From: Planococcus citri
Taxonomy: Eukaryota > Arthropoda > Insecta > Hemiptera > Pseudococcidae
Direction of reading: 5' to 3'
DNA: 64,000 bases
Assembly (NCBI RefSeq): GCF_950023065.1
Contig: NC_088677.1
Coordinates: 88,809,469-88,873,468 of the forward strand
The number at the start of each line of letters is the position of its first letter. Position 1 is the first letter of the stretch. The notes beneath the pieces were generated by a model. The model was not told the origin of the DNA. It did not search any database and saw only the letters and a program-made list of their open reading frames with translations. The position numbers were made by a program, and so were the translations under genes. Shown in pieces: positions 23,302 through 34,296 of the stretch.

Positions 23302-26300
23302 AGTATCAACTTATTTTTTTAAGGCTTCTCATACCGCCCCCCCCCCTCCATCCCAACGACAGCCCAACATGGTGAAAACTTGAAATGGCGTGTACTTGTA
23401 TGTCGTTTGTCAAGTTTTCGAGAATGATGAGTTCGAATATTTACCTATTTTTTGGATACAATCCCTCAGTACTTCTCTACCCCCCCCCCCCCGGACCCCC
23501 TCATCAATTTTGAAAAAAAAACAGAAGTTGCTAAAATTTATTGTAGTGTTATAGGTCGATTTCCATAGATTTAAAGGTGCTGAATTCAAATTTGTATTTA
23601 TTTTTGAAAATGAACCTTTCGCAAAGCCCCCCCCCCCCCGGTCACAGGTCCCAAATTTTAAAAAATACGAAATTTTGGAAAAATTAAATGCGATCTGTTA
23701 ATTTTTAATTTTTTTGAGGCTACAAACTCCTAAATTGAGTAAAGTTTTTAAACGTTTTTCTTTCAGTCTCAAATTCTTCGTGTCGACCTCCACGATAAAA
23801 ATCAACATCTAAAATTGCACTTTTGCAATTTTTTGTACATTTTTTTGGAATTTTGAAGCTGGGAAAGATGACTGATTATTTGACCTTTGACTCATCGGAT
23901 TCTGATTTTTATGCCATTTCTCGTCTTTGGTACCATCAAATTATGATTTTTGTGTGCCTAAGCAGTTTGTAGTGCTTCCCAAATTGTATTCTTTTTAGGG
24001 AATTCGCCTTATCTCAGGCTGTTTGCAACCGATTGATTTGAAATTTGGTGTAAAAGTAGAAGTACTGTAGGACAACGACCCTCGATTTTTTCAATTTTTT
24101 TTCACCTCGATAATGGCTTTAAAGTTATTTTGAATATTTCAAATCCTCGTTGAGAGGGTGAGGGGGGATTCCAAATTCTAGAAAATGGTCTAAAAAATAA
24201 TTTTTACGTTTTTCAGTTTCTTCAGAATTTTTAGAGTATGCCTTGAAAGTCTTGTAACCAAAATTTTTGCAGCAGAAGTTAATTTTGGAATTTCTGGAGA
24301 GTTCTAAAAATTTCTAAAAAGCTGCTAATTGTCGAAAATTTTCAATTTTTTCATCTATTTTTTCTCCAACCGTAATGCTGGAAATTGTTTCTTCATTTCA
24401 ATCTTCTCGACAGGAAAACAGCCAATTTTGAGCTATTTTGAAGCCTCCATCATGTTTTCACTTCTCTTTCGAAATTTCAAATGAATAGGAGGATTGAGGG
24501 AGGGGGGGGGGGGGTCAAAATGAAGACCTTCCAACAATTTTGAGACAGCGTGTGTTTCGAAGATTTTTTCATAATTTTCTCAATTTTCAAAAAAATTGGT
24601 AGTATCTTACAAAACTGAGTATTGATTTTTATCACGTTTCTCTGACGCCATTCGACACAATTTTCATTCTCCTTCCACATTTCCAAACTGAAAAAAACAT
24701 GGTGATGAATTTCGAATTGTGAAACCGCGACGACGACGTGGTTTTTACGACGAGCCGAAGCTTTGCTTTCGAAAATATAGGTGTATTTATAATTTCGAGT
24801 CAATTTGATCGAAATAACACGCAACAAATGACCCATTGCACGGTTATTAATTCTGTACCAAGTAGTCGCATGCTTGCTACTTGTCGCATCGCGATTCCAA
24901 AAATGATGGCGCGATATTTTTACGTTGTGACTAATACCGCGATATGTTTGGCGTGTTCATTTTTAAAACTGAAACGACCACTGTGACATTTTTACGCAAA
25001 GAGCAGTGATAACATTGCTGTTTTTTTTACGTATATACGAGATACTCGTATATACTCGTACGTGTATAATTGAACGAATTTAAACCGCGGCTTTATTAAA
25101 ATTTTGGCCTGTTGACAATTTTCCTATACGCACTAAACACGTTAAATGAGCTGCTCTTTATAACGTTGTGTTGTCAGAGAACCAAAACAACGATGAAAAC
25201 TACATTGCATCGATGTATAGCTCGTATCTATGTATATTATGTACTTCTACTCCGCGAAAGGAGGAAAAATTGAAATAAAATTGAATCTCGTTTTGGCTGA
25301 AAATTTTATGATGCGGTGTTGAGCAATTTTTCAATTGACGATAATTCGTTTTAATTCTGGCGTTAAAATTTGTTCTAAATGACTCACGCTTTCGTTCTCT
25401 TTTTTATGTCGAACGATTTGCATGTTTGGTTGATACGTCGGCGCCACATTACAGAGAGTAATTCGGTGGTAATTTTTGTGAATGTGGTAGCAATCTGACA
25501 AAACCACCATGTAACGTGAGAAATTAAATTTTTTTTTTAATCTGAAAATTATGCCACTCCCATATTTGTAATTGTCCCAACTTGAGCAGAAAATCATTTT
25601 TTATTTTTTCTCAAAATTTTGGATTTTGGCTTCCAAAATTTTTGATTTTTATGTTGGTATTACCAAGAGAAACTTTTTGAAAAATTTTCGTACCCCTACA
25701 TCGAAAATTCATTTTGAAAATTAAGATGGAAAAAAATACCGATCTTGAGCATTTCCTCAAATTTCAAAATCGTCCCATTTATAAGGAAATCTTTCAATTT
25801 TCATCCATTAGACTCTTCTCATGTCTGAAAGGGTTAAAGAATTACCGAGATTCTGGTCGCGCGTCGTCTGCTGCCAGCCTGTCGAATGGGCGCGTGCCGA
25901 CTGCCGAACTCTTTAACGTTGGCGTACATCTACAATATTCTACATTCTACACGCACTACTTAGACTTACACTCGTGTTGTCATGTACACATACATACGTA
26001 TAGCGTACTATTATTAAGATGATTGACTTTTCAAACGTAACAGTTAAATAGTTTCTGTAGGTCAAAAAGATACGCAACAAGACGCCACGATGCTGCATAA
26101 TTATTGTACCTACCTACTTAATGTACTCGTACGAGTGTGTATAGTATGTATTTGAACATGGGCGAGTCAAGTGCCCCGTATTATAATGAGTGACCGCGAG
26201 GTGAGCATGAGCTGTCACCGACCTATGTCCTCTAGATATTTCAAGTGATTCGCAGGAATTCTCCTTTTAAAGGTATATTTTTGTCGAGTGTTAATGTATG

Positions 26301-27909
26301 CGTTTTACGTCGTCGGTCGGTTGTATCCTTCAAAAGTCAAATTATAGAACTGAAAATAACGTAGGCATACTCTTGGAAAAAGTGGTTTTTTTTCGAGTTC
26401 AAATTTAGACACACAAGTTGTACATATTGGAGCTTTATTGAATGGGGCTTCTCGAGAGGGTTTTCTTACTCCTTCGTCAGTTGTACTTTTGAGTTGAAAA
26501 TAACTGCTATATGCTTTTACGAGTAGGTACATGATGTACTCGAGTCATTCAAAAAAAAAGAAAAAGTTCAAGGTTAAGTATTCTGTTCGCCTTTTCAGTG
26601 CTCGTACGAGTACATGGTGGATGTGTAGTGTGAACCTATTTTTGGAATGGCTATCGATTACTCGAGTTTCATTGAAATGCGATTCATCGCTGGAATTAGA
26701 TTATGGCGTAGGGGCGACGACGTGTGCTTTCATTAAGTTGGTGACGTATTCGGCTTTTCAGCCATCAGTGATCTGATAAAGGCGAATGACGAGTGATAAA
26801 AGTGGAGGGAGGTTTCTTTAAACTGAAGATTACAAACTTTCGAAGTGATTTGAGCTCAAAAACTTTATGTACAGGTTATTATGAGGCACTATAAAATGGG
26901 CGAATTCGTTGTATGCCTGTTGAACCAAAATTCGCGAAAAACAGCTCCCGATAGGGCGTACTTGAATTTTACCCCCCCCCCCCCCCCCCGTATCAAATGA
27001 AAATGAACCGTTGTAGAATCATTCAAAAGTGACCTTGTGAGCTATCAAAATAGGTTAAAATTTCGTGAGAATTCCGAATATTTTGACGAAAATATATTTT
27101 GAGCCTAAAATAGAGTGATGATTTTCGGAGTTTTTGAAGAAGGTGTTAATACAATGTACCAAAATGGGTGAGAATTTTGGTAAAAGTCAAATATTTCTGT
27201 CAAAACTTCATTTGAGCATTTTAAAAGAATTTTGAGTTCGAAATGATTCAAAAGCATTTCAAATAATATGTTATTTTCCGACTTTATGTTAGACTGTATT
27301 TTCTTTTAAATGTTTGAATTTCTATAGCAAAATTTTAATTGCGCCCTATTGTGCCAACCATTTTTAGGATTTTTGGTTCAATGGGCACAGAACGAACTCC
27401 TTCACGCTGTGGGTATGAATTTGGTGGGGAGGGGGGCTTTGACATATTGACGCTTGTGGAACCATTTTTGTGCTAAATTTGTCCAACATTTTTTGAATTT
27501 TTTTTTATTCTTAGACTAAAAAATTAAATCATTTTTTTTTTAAATAATAATTTTTGATTTTTTTTAAGACTAATTTTATAATCAAAAATTTTTAATTTAT
27601 TTTTATTAAAAATCAATTTTAAAAACTTGGCCAGGCCTTTTCCCCGCTTTTTTTGTTAGGGTCATGCTAATTCTCAAAAGTTGTAAGCCCATAATTTTTG
27701 TACCCTCTTCCCTTCCAAACATCCAAAAAGGATTGATTTTTGCCTTATGCGTTGAAAAAGCCCTCTTCTTGTTCTTGTTCCTAAAATTGCCAAACAAAAG
27801 TCCTATTTCTCTGTCGAACTTACTTAATAAGAGTATTTTTTGTCGAATTTGTCCAAGTCGATGAGTATTACTTTTTGGAAAGGTCATCAAAAAGCGTCAA
27901 TTTTTGAAG
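23302..27909. other. Non-coding stretch, no gene recognised
   Basis: AT-rich intron sequence with conspicuous G/C homopolymers (about 23337, 23481, 23627, 24505 and an 18-C run at 26972-26989). A GC-richer patch lies at 25845-25930 without a convincing frame. A perfect ACTCGTACGAGT palindrome occurs near 26122. Confidence 0.5.
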
Positions 27910-28246
27910 CAAAATAGAATATGGCTGTCCAGCCTATATCAGTGCATCAGATAAAAACCTATCAATCCTTAAAGTAATACAAAATGCTACCTTACGCCTA
28001 TGTATTGGAGCATTACCATCCTCTCCTATAGACAGCATTTACTGAGAAGCTAGTGAACCCCCTCCAAACTTAAGGAATTTCTATATTACTAATAAATTCA
28101 TTGTATCAGCAACAGCAAATCCAACAAACCCAGTCAGAACTTTAATCAAAAAACAAATTCAAAATATTTCAAACCATTCTGAAAATAACTCCTGTATTTT
28201 CCAAAATTCTTTAAGAAATTACCATGTAAACCTATTAGACCTACCT

Positions 28247-30291
28247 GCATAACAATGACCATGCTAATTTTGATGTGAATGTCGACCCATCCACATCCGT
28301 CACTTTTGGATGGCACATGTTGATGTGAATTTTGACTCTGTGTTGAGCCAATTGTTGATGTAATTGTCGACCAATGATGATCAACATTTGTGTTGACAAT
28401 TGGCTCGACACAGGGTCAAAATTAACATCGACATGTGGGATTCAAATGTGACGGATGTGGATGAATTGACATTGGCATCAGAATTTACGTCGACCTCCAA
28501 CCATGCAAAATTGTAAAATTTTAGTTTCAAAATTGAAATTTTTTCCCAAAAATAATTTTCTCTTACACACTTGGTTGGCCATTGCTCGTGCTGAAAGTGA
28601 AAGAAGCATTGACACAGAGGCCACCTCCGAGAAGTACAGACAGAAAGTCTGTATTCAGTGGTTAAACATTAATCTCTTTATATTGAAAAGTGCAACAGGT
28701 TATCTAAGAGTACTAAACTAATACATTTTCATGTCGACAACATGTCTATGTTAATGTTCATGTGAAATTTGACATCAACAAATACATCCGCAATATCAAC
28801 TTAATTTTTCAAATTTGAGAAATCTTTGAAAATTTGGTCGATGTTGGTATCGATGTATTTGTGGATGATCGACTTTCACATCGACATAACACGACAACTC
28901 CAAACTATGGAAAAGTGAATAATTTTATCAATGCCGTTAAAAAAATTTTTTTCTCCTTAAACAAAGATCATATTTATAAATGTTTACTGAACTTTTAAAC
29001 ACTAAAACAGATATTTTAATTCTGAAAAATTGGTCGACATAGTTGTAGATGTAATCTACATGTCTAGATGGCATGACGAGGTGTCAGAAATAACGAGAAA
29101 ATTTTCATTAACCTGGCTTCTTTACAAACAGAAGATTCCTATTAAATAACTTAGGGTATGATTTATCGTTACAACAGAATAGGTGAATTGCACGACAGAA
29201 AAGGTGGTCTAAACGACAGGCCCGACAAATAAAAGAATTGCCCGGCCAAAAAAGAAATTGAACGACAGAAAAAAAAATTGAACGACAATCATATATTTGC
29301 ACGACAGATAAAAAATGTCCACGACAAATAAAAAATTGAACGACAGTTGAATAAATTGAACGACAGTAGTATAAAGAAAAAATCAGGACAGAAATATCTG
29401 TTAACACGTCTATTTTTATTTTTATTTTAATCCATCAGCACACCTATTTTTACCAAAAAAGTTGAAAATAAAATAAAATGGGGGAAAAAATAGAAATTTT
29501 CATAAAATGATAGGTGGATTGTTTTCAAAAAGTGGTAAATTTTGGGTAGGTACACAGCAAATTTCTCAAGGTTTTAGCATGATTTTTTTTTTTTTTTGGT
29601 CCATGCAGGCATCACCTCCCTCACATTTTACATTTGGTAGGTATTGATATTTTTAGTCTCCCTTTCATTGGTGTACATTCGATTTTATACCCCAAATGTC
29701 CTTCCACTTGTATGTCACACGCCATGTTCTTGAAAATGAATGTCATGAAGTGTCATGAACTTCATTTTTTTGTGGAAAAATTGGCACATTCTCATTATGA
29801 TAGAACACAAAGGTATATTATTGTGCAAACTGCCATCTCAAAGTCCATAGGAAGCTCACATTTCATATTTGAAAATTGTCACGCAGTTTTTGCAGTAATT
29901 TTAGAGCAATTTTTAATGATTTTTGCTAGCTTCCCAAACCAATATTTTATTCATCCCTTTTTCATGTATTTTCTGATATAAAATTAGTCATACATTGTTC
30001 TGTCGTTTAAAATTTTATTCTGTCGCTTAGACATGCTTTTTTGGCGGGAGAAATTGTCGTGATTCATAATTAAAAATAGTTGTGCTGACTTATTATTTTG
30101 TCGTTGAAAACCTGTCGTTGTAAAGACCTAAATTGTCGCTACAACAGCTTTTATTGTCGTTTGCTGTTGTCGTTCGTACACATTTTTCTGTCGTGCGATT
30201 ATATATTTCCCAATAACTTATTGGTCACTTTTCCATCATTATGTTGGAAAAAAACGTAGGTAAATGTTGACATAGACAATTGTTGTAAGGG
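28247..30291. mobile_element. TIR element with internal hairpin, family copy 2, inside LINE copy B
   Basis: Its first 260 bp and last 80 bp align with the element at 5890-6750, including the internal hairpin (about 28305-28455) and the ACAACAATTGTC end. It splits LINE copy B between its post-RT and RNase H parts. It is itself split by a 1058-bp element at 29154-30211; without that insert it is about 978 bp. No transposase. Confidence 0.75.
29145..30220. mobile_element. 1058-bp GGG..CCC element with 9-bp target duplication
   Basis: The element spans 29154-30211 and is flanked by the identical 9-mer AATAACTTA (29145-29153 and 30212-30220). It starts GGG and ends CCC, with poor further terminal pairing. 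Its subterminal regions are packed with ACGACAGAAAA-type words on the left and their complements (TCTGTCGT) on the right. A 9-bp duplication fits Mutator-like elements; an 8-bp reading would fit hAT or P. The uninterrupted site is seen in the family copy at about 6664-6675. Confidence 0.8.
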
Positions 30292-30655
30292 TAACTTCCA
30301 AATACAATAAATTTCCTCCCTGGAAATTAATTTTACCAGAATTCAATCTATCCTTATCCCAATACAAAAAAAAAATGAGTATCCATCTGGTTTCATCAAA
30401 GAAAAATATACTGAGATCATAGCAGAATATCATGAATTCATTTTATGCTTCACAGATGGTTCTAAAAATGAGTTTCAATATGCAGGCTATGCTTTTTCTA
30501 TTGATGGTAGAATTACCAACTTCACAGCTCATAAATATTCTTTAATTTTCAATTTAGAAGTTTCTGCCATACTCCATTCCCTAGAAAAGATCTACTTTGA
30601 AAAGCCCTAACAAAAAATTCCTGATTCAGTCACACTCACTCTCTGCTCTTTTATC

Positions 30656-30917
30656 AATTGAAGGGCTAATTGTGAAAGTCGCCTTAGTCAGCAGTGATTT
30701 TTGTACAAATCAATGAAAACGTTGTTGTCCTGCTTCAGTGATAATGTAAAAACTTCATGGTCTAGTATTAAAAAAACATCTTCAACTATCCCAGAACGCA
30801 TTTCAATACCTACTCATTTTTCCCTTTAAAATTGATGAAATATGAAAAAAAAAAAATGTTTTAAGTTGTGTGAACAAAAAAATGACTAAGGCGACTTTTA
30901 CAATTAGCCCTTCAATT
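30656..30917. mobile_element. 254-bp MITE in LINE copy B
   Basis: The 31-bp inverted repeats start GAAGGGCTAATTG and carry one mismatch (30660-30690 and 30883-30913). The flanks are AATT on both sides (30656-30659, 30914-30917). Removing the element and one AATT restores the LINE reading LLSIQNKF across the junction, matching the LLSIRN of the sister copy, which fixes the target duplication. The interior is AT-rich and non-coding. Confidence 0.85.
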
Positions 30918-31595
30918 CAAAACAAATTTTCTGAACATCAACTTGTTCATAAGATCCATCAAATCATCTATAAACTTCAGTCTACTGACAAAATTATTAA
31001 ATTTATGTTTGTCCCAAGTCATGTAGGCATTGAAGGAAATCAGGCAGCAGATGAATCAGCTAAAACAGCTGTTACCCCCTCTAAAATTTTCTCTGTGACC
31101 CATCATGACATTATTAACATTCTAAAAAAATCATCCAAAACTCCAATTGGCAAAACCTATGGAATTCAAAAACAAATCACAAACTATTTACCCACAAAAA
31201 ATCAATCCTCCCTTGGAAGCACCTTAGTCACCTAAATAGATCAGAAGAAATATATAATCACCCACCTCCGAATTGGTCATGCCAAATTAACCCACAGCCA
31301 TTTGTACACCAAAGCTCCTAAACCCACCTGTCAATTCTGTAATTCTGAAATAATCTCCACTCAACACCTTCTATTATATTGTCCCTCCCTCAAAACAAAA
31401 CGTCAATCCTTAAACATTTCAGACCTCAACCCTACAATTCCTGACAATATCAAGCAGATGGAAAACATTCTTAAATAGGTACATCAAAGGAATCAATCTT
31501 TCAAACCAAATCTAGACTAACTCCTCGAAACTGGGCGTAAAAATCCTGGCAATTATACCGGCCCAGTATAAAAATAAGGAAACCTGAAAAAAAAC

Positions 31596-32268
31596 TAATG
31601 GTCCCACAATGATCCCAACACCCCAAAACGCAAAGAAAATTTACTCCGGACCAAAACTGTCACAGTTGAGACAAATACAGTACCTGACTTTTCTTCGAAA
31701 AGCCGGTAAAATGTCAAAAAAAATAACATAATTTTTGGAGAAATAGTCAAGAGGTGTCCATTTCTGACACATTTTCCAACGATTGTCCATTTCTGTCAAA
31801 ATTGTGTAAAAGTGTTCATTTTTGATAAAATTGTCCAAAAAGGTCAATTTTTGCCAAAGTTGTCAAACAGTCTTGTTCTTGCCAAGATTGGCACAAAACC
31901 CTGTTTTTGCAAAAATTTTCAAAAAATTATCGTGAAAATTCTCAGGAAGTAGTTCTTTGATGGAAACAGTCAAGTGGCCTTTTTTCATGGGTATAAGTAA
32001 ATTAATATTTGAGTCAGTCTTCCTCCTGTCGCCACTCATTGAATTGCTAACTGAAATTCTTTGCATATGTTCTGAATGCAATTCCAACCAGGTGCCCAAT
32101 TATGATTTCTTTGCTTACCCTCCTATGTAGATGTAAATTAATTATTATAACTACGAACTAGTTTATTATTGCAATTATCCACTCAAGAATTTATTCGATT
32201 TTTTGTTGCAGTTTTGGGAAATCAGCAGCTGCCAATTTCGTTTTGTGGAGTCATCATAATGCTGTTGT
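31596..32268. other. Short diverged repeats, then non-coding sequence
   Basis: From about 31700 to 31920, ~35-bp diverged units built on GTCCATTTCTG and TTTTTGCCAAAGTTGTC recur. The rest shows no gene. Confidence 0.4.
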
Positions 32269-32595
32269 GGGCCGTCAGGGGAACTGTGCTTCTCTCAAAG
32301 GTTGCAGTTTGGTAGTGTTGTATACTTCATGTGTGAGCTTCAGCGCCGCATGGTATAGTATAGGTACTTGTTTTTTGTGATTGATGGTGGTGTTGTGTGC
32401 CTTTGGGAGAACCGTTGTTCTCTTGGAGGTTGAAGTTCGGTAGTGGTAGTGATGCCGTCGGGAGGACCGTGCTCCTCCTGGGGGTGGTAGTTCGGTACCG
32501 TCGGGAGAACCGTCGTTCTTTCGGGGGTTGTAGTTCGGTAGTGCTGTATGCTTCATGTGTGAGCATTAGCGCCGCATGGTATACTGTTTTTCATG
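32269..32595. repeat. Complex tandem repeat with GGTTGTAGTTCGGTAGTG core
   Basis: Four diverged modules with a GGGAGAACCGTCGTTCTTTC-like half and a GGTTGTAGTTCGGTAGTG half occur here. The first and last modules also share CTTCATGTGTGAGC and GCGCCGCATGGTATA. GC content is higher than the surroundings. Repeat periodicity explains the open frames on both strands. Confidence 0.7.
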
Positions 32596-32783
32596 TTTGA
32601 TGGAGCCGTCATTCAATACATCTCTGGAACAAGCTAGCTGATGAAATTATCTCACTGGAAGATGAAGGAGCCGACCAGTTATATTCTTGTTTGATGGTGC
32701 AGCCATTCAATACATCTTCGAAGTAGTCCCCCTGAAAGAATCCCACAGGAAGATGAAGGAGTCTATCAATTTGGTGCTTTCCT
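32596..32783. repeat. Two-copy 94-bp tandem repeat
   Basis: TTTGATGG followed by GCCATTCAATACATCT starts at 32596 and again at 32690, and both copies continue to GGAAGATGAAGGAG. It directly follows the array at 32269-32595, so the two may belong to one element of unknown class. Confidence 0.6.
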
Positions 32784-34135
32784 GCAGTTCCTAGTGCTTG
32801 GTGAGTTTGATTTTGTTACTTTGTAATTCTTGTGCTGTTACTTGTGGGTCATCTTTTGGTCTGTATCATTCGGATTTTTTGTTTTCCTAATTTTTTGCCT
32901 CAAAATCCTCGCGTTATATTTTCACTATAATTGTGAAAAAAATTTATGAGATGATATCCCAATCAATGCGCACCTATACGAGTACATTTATTTTAATGCG
33001 ATGTAATTTCTCGTAATATCACGTTCGGTAATGACGAAGAAGCTTTCATCGATGAAATTTTTATTTTTAGAAAAAATTATTTCTGCATTTCATATATGCG
33101 TATAGTGTACACGTTCGTTGGCCGCGATTGCGCGAAACCAACTGCATTTCTTATCCACATTGCCAAAATATTTGTACCATAAATCTGTTCAGGGTCTTGT
33201 AAACGAAACATAATTGAATTATGAAAATTTTCGACGAAAATAAAAATTATCTAATAACGTACCTACTCTCCGAAGCGCTCACCTGAAGTGAAGGCACACA
33301 CAACTATCGTGTAAAAAGAATTTAAAAAAAAATAACGAGCGTAATTTAAACAAAAATTTTTCAAAATGTGTTACCGTTCCAAAAATGGCAATAAAGTGGG
33401 GACGATGCGGGTGGGGTTTTTCACGCGAATGCGACATCGTGGTTCGTGTTTTAATTACCCGCTTCATCGTGTGTCCGAATAAATGCGAAACTTCGTTTAG
33501 CAAGATATTTAACAATTTTTTTCACTCTTATTTTGCATATACATATTTTAATGTAGGTACAGAAAATGTAATGTACCCGACATATTCGGTTAATTGCTTA
33601 GAACTGGTTTTGAATTTTTATGTAAGTATGTCTCCAGCTAACACCTACTTATTGCAAGTTGACTTGCTGTGCCTGCCCTTCTTGTATCGTATGCTAATGT
33701 AAATTGAAAATTTTCATTGGTAGAATTTTTTAGAATGAATTTGGTTCCTCCTCGCATCATCGAGATGCAACGAAAACTTCCTTTTAGCGAGTGCAGGGCA
33801 CGTTGAAGGAATATCTAGAGGTATCATCTATCAATGAATTTGAGGCGGACTGTATTTTCGGGGTGGAGCAGTATACGACAATAATTTTGTGTTTTCGTCT
33901 AAAAATTGTAGATCAGTGATGGGTACATTTGTATTGGGAGACTTCAATAACTGGTTCTGTTTGATAAATTCCATTGGGAATGATAATAGAATAATTTCAA
34001 ATCGCACTGGAAGAGCCAGAAATTAACTTTTAGTACCTGTAATTTTGGTAGGCGCTTAGACACTCTTGACAATGGCGAAACCTTGCGTTTGCTGAAAGGG
34101 GAGAGGGGGAGGGGCTGAAAGCCACAAATTTGTTG
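32784..34135. other. Non-coding stretch, no gene recognised
   Basis: AT-rich intron sequence; only short unsupported frames are present. Confidence 0.5.
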
Positions 34136-34260
34136 ACTTGAAAATCTTCTTGTGAAAAATTTGACTTTGTTAATTTTGTGCAGGGGGGGGGGGGTCAAGT
34201 GAAGAGCTTTCTGAAAATTTAATTGAAGAAAGTAGTGATTTTTTCAACAACAAAATTACA
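34136..34260. repeat. Dispersed repeat shared with 57556-57680
   Basis: Both copies read TTGTGAAAAATTTGACTTTG, then a G run, then GAGAGCTTTCTGAAAATTTA-like sequence and GAAAGAAGTA. Here the G run is about 10 long. It ends just before the LINE start. Confidence 0.6.
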
Positions 34261-34296
34261 TTATGATACCGTGATTTTGAAAATTCAAAAAATATC

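Larger units (their letters stand above)
27910..31595 (+). pseudogene. LINE copy B (RT C-terminus, RNase H, zinc knuckle), interrupted
   Basis: This is the same family as 34297-37650, truncated before the RT active site. Segments are: a post-RT region (27910-28246, LCIGALPSSPIDSIY); then an insertion; then the RNase H start (30292-30659, LCFTDGSK with the catalytic Asp, YAGYAFSIDG); then a MITE; then the RNase H end (30918-31235, MFVPSHVGIEGNQAADE); then a CQFC..H..C zinc-knuckle motif (about 31330-31385) in another frame. Stops and frameshifts show it is dead. Comparison with the sister copy fixes where each insertion landed. Confidence 0.9.
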
